Assembly: GCA_020002185.1 (NCBI GenBank)
Contig: CM034536.1
Location: 10,101,944-10,165,943 of the forward strand
Origin: Paraescarpia echinospica
Lineage: Eukaryota > Annelida > Polychaeta > Sabellida > Siboglinidae
DNA length: 64,000 nucleotides
Reading direction: 5' to 3'
Notes under the pieces: generated by a model
The model's input: the letters and a program-made list of their open reading frames with translations, nothing else
Databases searched by the model: none
Told to the model about the DNA's origin: nothing
Program-made: the position numbers and the translations under genes
In this document: positions 23,431 through 64,000 of the stretch, piece by piece
Numbering within the stretch: the stretch's first letter is position 1
How the letters are laid out: every line of letters starts with the position of its first letter

Positions 23431-23759
23431 TTGCTTATGGTTATCATCAGCATCATCAATCAATCAATCAGTAATTTTATTTCCAACAACCGAACGGCAC
23501 AAATTCAATCCTTACATAATACAACACGACTTAAACATGTAGACGATAAAATAAACAATAGGAAATTTATGGAAAGATGATCATATCGAAGACCACGGTG
23601 AAGAGGTTAGGAGAACGGATGGTGCCTTGTCGATCTGATCAAACAGCAAGGCATACAACACACCCTACATGAACCCCTCGACAACGAACAACATCAAATC
23701 CTGAGCCGTCTCGGGTAGAACTAGCCACGGACATAAAAGAAAAGCAACATTTAGATCGT
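23431..23759. other. Short non-coding gap
   Basis: A CAAT-type tetranucleotide run near 23455-23470 may be a LINE tail. Nothing else was recognised. Confidence 0.3.
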
Positions 23760-24613
23760 TAAAGATATCGAGCTACAATTGTAGGAACTCGAAGCTTGAT
23801 TATAACAACAAGCATCACAGACACGTGCTGAACAATTATTTAACAAATTTGATTTTGTGTGCTTACAAGATACATGGCTCTCGAAACAGGATTTAGGTGG
23901 GCTAAGCAACATCAATGAAAATGTTCGTGGGATTGGTGAATATTGTGCTGCAACATTGTGGAAACTTGACCTTGAAGCAGGCATCACCCCTCTAAAGTTT
24001 GACCTTAACTGGGTTGTTGGTGTCGAATATAATTGTGGCAACAAACAAATGGTAATTTTGTGGGTTTGCATGCCATATGAAAGTTATCAAAATAATGATG
24101 AATATCAGGACAAACTTGACACATTAATATATATTAGAGAAGATTTAGAAACTACGTGTGTATTGATGGTAGGGGATTATTAGGGTAAGTTCACGTACAT
24201 CAGTGACGCATGGGGTAGCATATCATGGCTAGACCATTATAAAGCTACACATGATGGTAATGATGTGATAAATGACATTAGCGTGTGCTATAATCTTGCT
24301 ACCACAGATCATATCCCTGTATAATTGATGTCAATGTAGACAGTGTGCCAGGTGTAGTACCCGGTACTAACAATAACACTCAGCCATGTCTTGACTGGTC
24401 AAGACTTGACAAAGGCGTTGTTGATAATTACTGTAGACAGTTTGATATTGAACTGAAAAACATTGTATCACTTGTAGACAGACTGATATTGAACTGAAAA
24501 ACATTGTATCACCTATTGGTGCTATTATATGTACTGATGTTAATTGCAATGATGAGTCTCATCATAAAGCGCTTAATAACATGTATGATAATGTAACCAG
24601 GTATTTAATTGAG

Positions 24614-24866
24614 TGAGCGCGGCTAGTGTAGCATAGTAGTGATTAGCACACCCGCCTGGCATGCCAGCGCTTTGAGTTCGAAACCCGGAACGAGCAGGCA
24701 TGATATTTGGTGTAAAAACCTGGCTCTCAACTTTAGGGACTGTGTATCCCTCGTGACTCGGAGATCACGTTAATGTCGGTCCCGTCTCAATTTGGGACGT
24801 AAAAGAACCACTGAGGACGACAAGCACCCTGGCAGTGACCATCCTCAGTGCCAGCATATAAAGGTC
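24614..24866 (+). mobile_element. tRNA-derived SINE inside LINE D2
   Basis: The start is tRNA-like: an A-box-like TAGCATAGTAGTGATTAGC from about 24630 and a B box GAGTTCGAAACCC at 24674-24686, 45 bases further on. About 175 bp of non-tRNA body follows, ending near CAGTGCCAGCATATAAA. LINE D2 coding similarity continues on both sides. Such elements are copied by RNA polymerase III and moved by LINE enzymes. Exact ends and target duplication are not clear. Confidence 0.7.
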
Positions 24867-26518
24867 GGTTTGACGATAATGTTCTGAACAATGAGACTGT
24901 AACCACAATAATACAGCTAGACTGGTCTGTTAATAGAGCGTTGTCGAGTGTTGTCTGTGTACATGTACTCACAAACGAGGAAACTATACATGTCAGCCTG
25001 GGTGGACTGATTATGTGGCAGACATCCATAAAGCTGCTGTTGAAGCCTTTCAACTATGAGACAGTTATAGGTAAACCTAAACAAGGTCCTGTTTTTGAGT
25101 TTAAAAAGAAAGCTAGATGCAAAAATGCAATAAGGGTTATTTAAAAAAACACGGAAATGAGTTAAAACATAAAACCCTTGCCAAGAAAATGGCTAACCAT
25201 ACAAATGATACATTTTGGAAGGAGATAAAAACTATTAGCAATTATTAATAGTAAAGTTCCCTTGCCAACTAATGCAAATGGTAACAGTGGTGAAGAAGCT
25301 ATTGTGAATATGTTGATTCAACACTTTCATGACTTGTTTAATTGTGTAAATAACAGTAGTGCCAAAACCCTAGCATTTGATGTTAGTTATGAGAGCAGCA
25401 TTAAAATGTTACCTGAAGAAGTCAAAGATGGTATAAAAAAACCTTGACTGTAACAAGAGTTGTGGCCTTGATGGTGTGTATGCAGAGCACCTGAAGTACT
25501 GCTGTGAACGCTTACTGCCTTTGCTGTCAATGTGCTTCACGGGTCTGTTGGTGCATGGCGTACTGCCAAGTTCTATGATTTCTGTTATATTAGTGCCCAT
25601 AATCAAGGATAAAACCGGCAAGATAAACAGTAAAGACAACTACAGGCCAATAGCACTGGCAAGTGTTGTCTAAAGTTTTTGAAAAATTCTTGCTCAGCAT
25701 AATGGATGACTTTTTAATAACCAGTGACAACCAATTTGATTTTTAAAAGAGGCATGGCACTGGCATGTGCATTTATGTACTAAAAGAGGTTATTGCTAGA
25801 TATCAAGCATTAAATAACTGTTTGTTGTTCCGGGTTACAATGTTAGAATTCTAGTGTTTTGGTATGCGAACCAACAAATGTGTTTAAGATGGATATGACT
25901 AAAATGACTATGGTCATAATAATTAGAAACAAGAGTAGAAAGAATGTTAAATTTTTAGTTTTAAAAAGTTTTATGCTTGGTAATGACAAACTATGTGAGG
26001 CAGAATCTGTAAGATATTTGGGTCATATAATTTCAAATAGTATTTATAGACAATGTCGTATGTCATATGCACCAGGCAACATGATCAGTAATTTCATATG
26101 TGTTCACATGATGTAAAGAAAACATTGTTTACTACTTTTTGCTCACCTATGTATACTTCCCATCTATGGTGGAATTTTCACAACTATGCTATTAGGAAAT
26201 TGTATGTCTCTTACAACAATATACTCCGAATGGTGTTAGGTTATGAGAGATATTGTAGTGCTGGTGGAATGTTAATTTACCCTGATTTACCTAACTTTGT
26301 TGCTGTTATTAGAAATTTTACATATATATTTATATGCCGATTGCAGTTCTCAAAGACTATCTTGATATGTAGCATTATTAACAGTGACATGAAATACATG
26401 TCTAGAATATGGAAGTACTGGTTCAATTCCCTGTATATACATTTTGTTGACGGGTGATATTTCACTTTGTATATTGTAACTATTGTTTACAACACATCTA
26501 TAGAACCATGATAATGTA

Positions 26519-27741
26519 CCCAGCAAACACATAACGTTCTGCTAACGTTAGCACAATGTTATATTTATGTTACGGAATTTTGTTTTTCATATATGGCGTT
26601 TCACGGTGGTAAACATGTTTTCTACACCATCAGTGTTAAGATATAAACAACCTAATGGGAAATAAACAGTATGTTTTAAAAAATTGCATCTGCTAATAGT
26701 AGGAACGTTCGCAGAACGTTCGTGGGACGGAACGCATCAATAACATTATGAGAACGTTACTAGAACGTTCTGGCACAATGTACATTTTATTACAAAACGT
26801 AAGTAAGTAAATGGTGTAAACTATATGCCCAATAATTTTTTGGTGCAAAAAATCTATATCTATATTATATTATAAAACAATATGGTTATCTGCTTGTTTG
26901 TTTGTATGTTTGTCTATATACCCTTATTTCCGTTAGTTTTTGTATGTATGGGGCTGAAATGTTGTATGTGATCTTGCTGGTCCTTTGGGGTGGTTCGTGA
27001 ATTTAGACTTTTTCGAAATTCATCTGTAGGATGGCTATCCTAATTGGAGGTTCACATGTTTAAAATGGCACTTATCTCCGTCAGTTTTGTGTGTGTAGGG
27101 CTGGAAATTGTTGTGCGATCTAGTGGACCCTTTGGGGTGGTTCAACGATTTTTATATTTTCGAAACTCTTCTGGGAGCTGTGATCTAGTGGGGGTCACGT
27201 ACATATGACTGCCGTTTTCCCTGCATGAGCATTGCTGGTCAACTCTGCTAGTTGTTCAATAATACATCATCAAACCATATTTTTAAAAAGGGGCCCTTAA
27301 ATTCGCAAAAATCAGTTGTGTTTGATTCATGTATTGGTATTTAGAATACATTCTTATTCGACAAATGCCAGCGGTCGATCTCACCCAGGTCCAGAAGTTC
27401 AAAGATGACAAGGAAGATTACTTTTTGTAACTGGCATATGTAATAAAGTTAATGGAGACCCATGAATAATTGTTTCATTGTTCTGTATTTTCAGAACGTT
27501 CTGAGAACGTTAAGAAAACTTTTTTTAAAAAAAACGTTCTGCTAACGTTAGACAATAACGTTACATGTAACGTTCCGAAAACTTTAAGAAAACATTCCAA
27601 AAAAACGTTCTATTAACGTTAGACAAAAACGTTCTGCTAACGTTAGGCAATAAAGTTATCTGTAACGTTCTCGGAACGTTAAGAAAACTTTCCAAAAAAC
27701 GTTCTCCTAACGTTTTGGGAACCTGTTTTTTGTTAGCTGGA
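26519..27741. mobile_element. Candidate non-autonomous DNA transposon with AACGTT-rich ends
   Basis: The left end CCCAGCAAACA and the inverted right end TCCAGCTAACA form short inverted termini flanked by TA on both sides (26517-26518 and 27742-27743). The outer parts hold many AACGTT palindromes in an 'AACGTTCT...AACGTTAG' pattern (26530-26780 and 27490-27710). There is no transposase frame. It sits in the 3' UTR of LINE D2. Its class cannot be told from the sequence alone. Confidence 0.5.
26853..27251 (+). mobile_element. Candidate Helitron-like insertion
   Basis: The segment starts with TCTATATCTATATTATATTA and ends with CTAG. It is preceded by A and followed by T, as expected for Helitrons that insert between A and T and begin TC and end CTRR. 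I see no clear terminal hairpin and no Rep/Hel gene, so the call is tentative. It lies inside the AACGTT-rich element. Confidence 0.3.
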
Positions 27742-27800
27742 TATTTGTATGATATCTGGAGTCTGTGAATAAAGCAATCATTATTATTAATTATGATACC

Positions 27801-28159
27801 GGCCAGTCACCACATCATAAACCCAAAAGCGTGAGTCATTGTCTAGCTGTTTCCCTTTGTCGGGCGGTGTCATTGTTTTGTAGGCGGCGTCTGGGTAATT
27901 GCCATACAATATGGCCCTAACCGTAACCCTAACTAAAAGCCAAGTGCAATTGTACTTATCAATTCAAAAAGATGTACAAATTAAGCTTTACTCCTGCAAG
28001 GATATGATGAATTCATGTTTTGATTACATGTTTGTTTTATGTATCAACTACCATACCTTCATGTAGTTTAAATCTAACTTAATTTTAAGTTATATATCGT
28101 GTATGTATTGTACCAGTGCAATAACGATTATTGTATAGTATGGGGAGTGCTATTTATGA
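27801..28159. other. Non-coding stretch between elements
   Basis: AT-rich sequence with no recognised gene. A short CCCTAACCGTAACCCTAAC motif at 27915-27933 resembles telomere repeats but is too short to mean much. Confidence 0.35.
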
Positions 28160-28231
28160 GTTTATAACTTAACTTGCTTGGATAACTTGCCTGGATCTTC
28201 GGGTTTTAAAGTAAGGCTACAGCCTTGTGTA

Positions 28232-29654
28232 AAATAAATAAAATAAATAAATAAATAAAAGTACTTATATAGCGCCCAATCAATTACAATTGCCCTCGGG
28301 CGCTTTACATACATGCACACGTATATAATAGTATTATACATTAAAAAAATAAAATGCTAACTAAGAAATAAATATGTAAAAAATATACCATTACCTTAAA
28401 TATAATTATAAAAAAAAAAAGAGATCATTAAAAAAACGTTTAAACAAATTAAGACATTCTTTAAAAAAAACTACTATAAATACCTTCATTTATACAAGAA
28501 GAATAACCATAAATATGTTAAGAAACTAATAAAATAAAAAATATATGTATCAATAGAAAGCACATAAAATGTCCTCGTCGGTGAATTATAAAAACGCTTG
28601 TTTAAAAAGGTGAGTCTTCAAAAGTGTTTTAAACACTTGTAATGAATGATGTTGCTGTCTTGAGTGTAGGAGGCAAATTGTTCCATAGAACCGCCGAGCA
28701 AACCGCGAAACGATGATCACCATGAGTAACAGTTTGTGAGGCCGGTACGAACAAAAGGCGAGGCTGCGAGGTAGATCGTAGAGTTCTGTTGATGGGACGG
28801 TAGCCAATTAATTCACTTATGTAGTCCGGCGCTAGACAATTCAAGGCACAATACGTAAACACCAGCACTTTGTAGGTCGGTCTCAAATGAACGGGTAGCC
28901 AGTGTAAGCGCTGCAACACGGGCGTGATGTGTTCGTATTTCCTCGTGCGAGTAATTAGGCGAGCGGCACAGTTCTGCACCCTTTGTAGACGTTGCATCAT
29001 CGTGTGTGGGAGACCATAAAGAAGTGCATTCCCATAATCTAAACGGGATGTCACTAGTGCGTGAACAAGTGTCTTGCATGATTCTTCCGTCAGATGTGGC
29101 CGAATTCGCCCAATGTTTCTAATATGATAGTAGCAGCTTTTCACAGTGTTGGCAATCTGCTGTTCCATTTTCAGGTTGCTATCAAATAGCACACCCAAAC
29201 TGCGCACGCACGATGATGGTTGAATTCGATGGCCGGCTACTGTGATGTATACATTGGCAGGCAGACTGCCGCGTTTCTTCGCTGGAGAAAAAACGATCGC
29301 CTCGGATTTCTCTGTGTTCAGTTTTAACTGGTTTCTAGTCAACCATGCAGCCACTTCCGCAACACACAATTCCACCTTAGCCAGTGCCGCAACAATTGAT
29401 TCATCTCGTTCAACCGTGAGGTAGATTTGAATGTCATCCACATAACTGTGATGCTCCATGCCGTGTTTAGCAACAATATCTCCGATAGGTTTGGTGTACA
29501 TGCAATACAATGTAGGGCCCAACACCGACCCTTGGGGGATGCCACACGCCAAGATTGACTCAACCGACTCGGCACTTCCCACTGCCACTTTCTGATACCG
29601 TTCGCTAATGTATGATTTCAGCCACGCAAGCGCCTTATCGGTGATACCGAATGA
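28232..29654 (-). mobile_element. L2-like LINE (element B, copy 1), 5'-truncated
   Basis: It is inserted in the 3' UTR of element A copy 2 and flanked by GTGTA at 28227-28231 and 29655-29659. The minus-strand frame 29588-28629 (319 codons) has GIPQGSVLGPTLY, HSYVDDIQIYL, LGVLFDSNLKM, VTSRLDYGNALLYG and LQRVQNCAARLI, the hallmarks of L2-type RT. A one-base shift near 28640 puts the last residues (FKTLLKTHLFKQAFL) in another frame. The 3' tail is GGCGCTATATAAGTA followed by ATTT-type repeats (seen here as ATAAATAAATAAA). Confidence 0.9.
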
Positions 29655-29725
29655 GTGTACACCCGCCTTTATGCATCGTATTTTGATATTGAGAACGTGG
29701 CTTGTCTTGTTATTTTGTGCTTTTA

Positions 29726-30607
29726 TTAAAATTTAAACCTGTCCATCTTCAATTCTTTGTCGAGTTTTGTTTTGAAGGAGAGGATGTTTTCAGCGTTCAC
29801 TGTTTGCTGAGAAAGGTTGTTCCAGTCTAGGAAGATGCGTTGTGAAAAGGAGTGTTTCCTAATATCAAGTCTGCTTGGTGTCTTATACAATTTTTTTTTG
29901 TGGCCTCGTGTGCGGTTTGTTGTGATCATGAAGAAGTCCTCTTGATTGATGTCGTCGATGCCATTGGTAATTCTGTAGACTTGGATCAGGTCTCCTCTTC
30001 TTCTTCGGTATGCCAGACTTGGTAAGTTAAGATGCTTCAGCCTGTCTTCATAGTTGAAGTTTCTTATTTCTGGGACCAGCTTGGTTGCTCTCCGTTGTGC
30101 TCTTTCAAGGGTGTTGATGTCTACGGCGTAGTGCGGGTTCCAGATGGAGTCAGCATAGTCGAGATGTGGTCTCACTAGCGATGTATATAATAATCGGAAG
30201 CTGCTACTGTCCAGATGTTTAAACGTGTGTTTGATGAGGCCTGTCATCTGGTTTGCCTTCTTTGCAATGGTGCCAATATGCTGTCGGAATTTTAGGGATC
30301 TGTCGAACGTTACACCGAGATCTTTTTCTGTTTCTGATGTGCTGTTGATTTCTGACACTTCCCCATCTTTACTTGTCATCGTGTATGTGGTGTTAAGTTT
30401 CGGCTTGCCAAAAGTCAGATGTTTGCATTTCGATGGATTGAAATGTAACTGCCATTTCTCTGACCACGATGTTAGTTTGTTAATGTCTTCTTGTAATAGC
30501 TTTTTGTCCATTTCACACCTCACATCTCGATATATTTTTGTATCATCGGCGAAGATCTTGAGTCCACTGTTTATACCGTCTGGTAGATCGTTGATGAACA
30601 GAATAAA
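29726..30607 (-). pseudogene. Element A ORF2, C-terminal half
   Basis: An open frame of about 290 codons covers the RT active site (FADDTKIYRDV) and the C-terminal region through RGHKKKLYKTPSRLDIRKHS to a stop. It lacks the endonuclease and RT fingers through 5' truncation, so it is a dead-on-arrival copy. It is useful because it keeps nine T where copy 1 has eight, showing the unshifted C terminus. Confidence 0.85.
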
Positions 30608-30886
30608 TTTAACTTCTTGCATTCCCCTTCAACATTTTCTTATTGTTCAATGTTTAACTATGTTTCATTGTCCACTGTTTATGCTTACAAATGTGCATGT
30701 TTACACCTTATTTGAAATTACACGTTCTATTGTGTTGAATAAATAAATTCAATTCACCCTGACCCCAGCCCTATGAAAAAATGACGCACATGCAGTATCG
30801 CCACATCACGGAGTTTAGCGACGGATGATGAATTTGACTGGCAGCAGATACGAAAGGTGGCAGCACTAGACGTTTCGCTGACAACC
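30608..30886 (+). promoter_or_regulatory. Upstream region of KRR1
   Basis: Only about 280 bp separates the truncated LINE from the KRR1 start codon. No TATA box is obvious near the start. The start context is ACAACCATGG, a strong initiation context. The frame upstream of the ATG stays open for about 35 codons without another ATG. Confidence 0.4.
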
Positions 30887-39263
<8,377 letters not shown>

Positions 39264-39650
39264 TTCCTGCTTTCACGTGGTTCCAACAACGTATTCTTAT
39301 AGTGACGTGACGCTGATTGGACTGGTATCCAGGTCAATGTTTAACTTCAATTCCAATGTGTCGAGAGTGTACCAGTATGTTGCTATGTCTGAGAAACTGA
39401 TCCAATTGCACTGGAATTGGTTTCTGCGTGTGATGTCGGTGCATGTCTTAAGGAAATAACGCATTTTATTTAGAAAGGTTATTCTACTTAAACAATCTTG
39501 TGTTCACACTGTCAATTGTTAGATTGAAGTTACGTTCAAATGTATATTTCAACTAGAAAATATCAGACATGCTACACTCGAGTGCTATAATTCTCACGCA
39601 GTTTATTTACAATGTATGTAAAAAATAAACATTCTTACCAACACAGATGG
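39264..39650 (+). promoter_or_regulatory. KRR1 3' UTR and poly(A) signal
   Basis: After the stop, about 360 bp of non-coding sequence leads to an AATAAA at 39624-39629, the first canonical signal downstream of the gene. The UTR has no recognisable element. Confidence 0.6.
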
Positions 39651-40306
39651 GCCAAGTAGTCAATCGGAATGGTGAGAACGAATACAAATATTTGTTAATA
39701 AATATATTCCTTAACCGCCTGTGTACGTACTCTCAGTGAAATTACGATCTCCTGCACGAATATGTTCATCGAGCACTTCCCAGACGGTAATGTTCGCCAG
39801 TTGAGTTTACACAATGTTGCCACTTGTAAGGCACTGTATTTATTCCACGGGTGAACATCGTTCGGCCCAAGTCCAACACGTGATCTGCCTTTCCTCCTTA
39901 TTATTTTTTATAAGAGTAAGTTATTTGTGAGGTCTTTCCGGGCGTGAGAGCGTCGACAACCTGTGTTACTTGTCGTGGGTGTCGTTAATCTCGCATCCTC
40001 TTTCCATCTGTTAGAAAGATATATTTGAAGCATATGCATTTCGATGTAGTTGACGTACAACGTAAAGACTTTGGTACGTTAATGGACGTGTGCTCCGATG
40101 GATTACCTGTGCATTCTGTGTTGTGATCTTTGTGCTGTACAGTAATATGCGTTGTATACCGAGTTGTACACATCCGCATCTACACCAGTGGAATGCAGGC
40201 GACCTCTGTTGCTTCTTTGAATGGTTGCCATAATGCTAGACATGACAACCAGCACACAACTTTATATTGATATCCGTATGAAGAGCTTTATGATAAACCA
40301 ACTGTC

Positions 40307-40312
40307 TTTATT
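40307..40312 (-). promoter_or_regulatory. Poly(A) signal of the TMEM268-like gene
   Basis: The minus strand reads AATAAA about 300 bp downstream of the stop at 40609. Together with the KRR1 signal it leaves only about 650 bp between the two convergent transcripts. Confidence 0.55.
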
Positions 40313-40608
40313 TATCGTCCACGCAGCAATTGCGACATTGGCCAATGCTAGATAACGCTTGCGGGACTTTCACAACTGAATCCTTAGGCTAAACATCTTG
40401 CAAACTAATACAATATATATTGTGTCGACAGTCAACGAACTTATTGACGTATTGGTAGATCAGTGGACGTGTCTTCTTACACCTCCACGTTGAGCGAACT
40501 CAGATACTTATCATTGGTCATAACATCCTGTGCTCTTGCAAAATCGTCGCGGTCACTACCATGGACGTTCTCACTGAAATGTCATTTGGGTCAGTTCCTT
40601 CTGTGACG

Positions 40609-64000
<23,392 letters not shown>

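Larger units (their letters stand above)
23760..27800 (+). mobile_element. LINE copy D2, carrying a SINE and a DNA-transposon-like insertion
   Basis: It belongs to the same family as the element at the left edge. The endonuclease lies at 23850-24330 (CLQDTWLS, MVGDY, SWLDHY), the RT at 25380-25750 (GLDGVYAEHLK, VPIIKDK, DNYRPIAL), and the C-terminal part at 25860-26457 (RYLGHIIS, LRMVLGYERYCSAGGM). Stops and shifts are frequent and the YADD part is missing. The reading is interrupted by a SINE at 24614-24866. The 3' UTR is interrupted at 26519-27741; the tail (TCTGGAGTCTGTGAATAAAG with ATT repeats) resumes at 27742-27800. Confidence 0.8.
28160..30607 (-). mobile_element. Element A copy 2 (5'-truncated), split by an L2-like LINE
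   Basis: The 3' end of element A (TGGATAACTTGCCTGGATC) is at 28180-28231. The rest of its 3' UTR and the RT C-terminal half are at 29655-30607, identical in most positions to 2390-3375. The gap holds another LINE flanked by GTGTA. The frame 30622-29726 is open from LFINDLPDG and FADDTKIY to the natural end ELKMDRFKF. The 5' truncation point at about 30607 is 280 bp from the KRR1 start codon. Confidence 0.9.

Noticed and set aside
24614..24700. A true tRNA gene
   Set aside because: The acceptor stem does not pair and a SINE body follows.
27911..27934. Telomere-like CCCTAACCGTAACCCTAAC
   Set aside because: There are only two or three imperfect units in AT-rich DNA, which is common by chance.

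Overview
This is a stretch of animal nuclear DNA, not bacterial or viral. It holds genes split by GT-AG introns, long simple-sequence tracts, many minisatellites and a dense load of non-LTR retrotransposons (LINEs), with tRNA-derived SINEs and candidate DNA transposons. The gene content and the LINE types (CR1-like with zinc-finger and esterase ORF1, L2-like, RTE-like) suit an invertebrate bilaterian with an AT-rich genome, such as a lancelet, hemichordate, brachiopod or mollusc. The sequence alone does not let me choose among these.

Layout. 1-7110: a decayed LINE running off the left edge (minus strand), abutted by an almost intact CR1-like element whose ORF1 and ORF2 lie at 6894-2595. 7111-17200: repeats, a 28-bp minisatellite with a higher-order pattern, a candidate secreted Ig-like first exon, and a duplicated block carrying an EGF-like exon (one copy dead, one open). 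17200-30610: several LINE copies, many nested inside one another, plus a SINE and candidate DNA transposons. 30887-39263: the complete KRR1 gene (plus strand, 11 exons, 365 codons), which encodes a KH-domain factor of the small-subunit processome. 40609 to the right edge: a TMEM268-like membrane protein gene on the minus strand, convergent with KRR1 and open at its 5' end. Its introns hold L2-like fragments, an RTE-like fragment and a CR1-like element with an esterase-type ORF1 (about 53354-60735) that is itself split by an L2-like LINE.

Only KRR1 and the TMEM268-like gene look like host genes of known type. They share no pathway and are simply tail-to-tail neighbours, with predicted poly(A) signals at 39624 and 40312. 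Everything else with a long reading frame is retrotransposon-derived or a candidate exon.

The most unusual observation is that both host genes carry a minisatellite that begins exactly at a splice site and multiplies it. In KRR1 a 37-bp unit repeats the 5' splice site of exon 10 about 13 times. In the TMEM268-like gene a 54-bp unit repeats a 3' splice site plus about 17 coding bases about eight times. Other points are two nested LINE insertions with visible target-site duplications, SINEs that share their 3' tail with the L2-like LINEs, and a KRR1 intron 1 foldback element.
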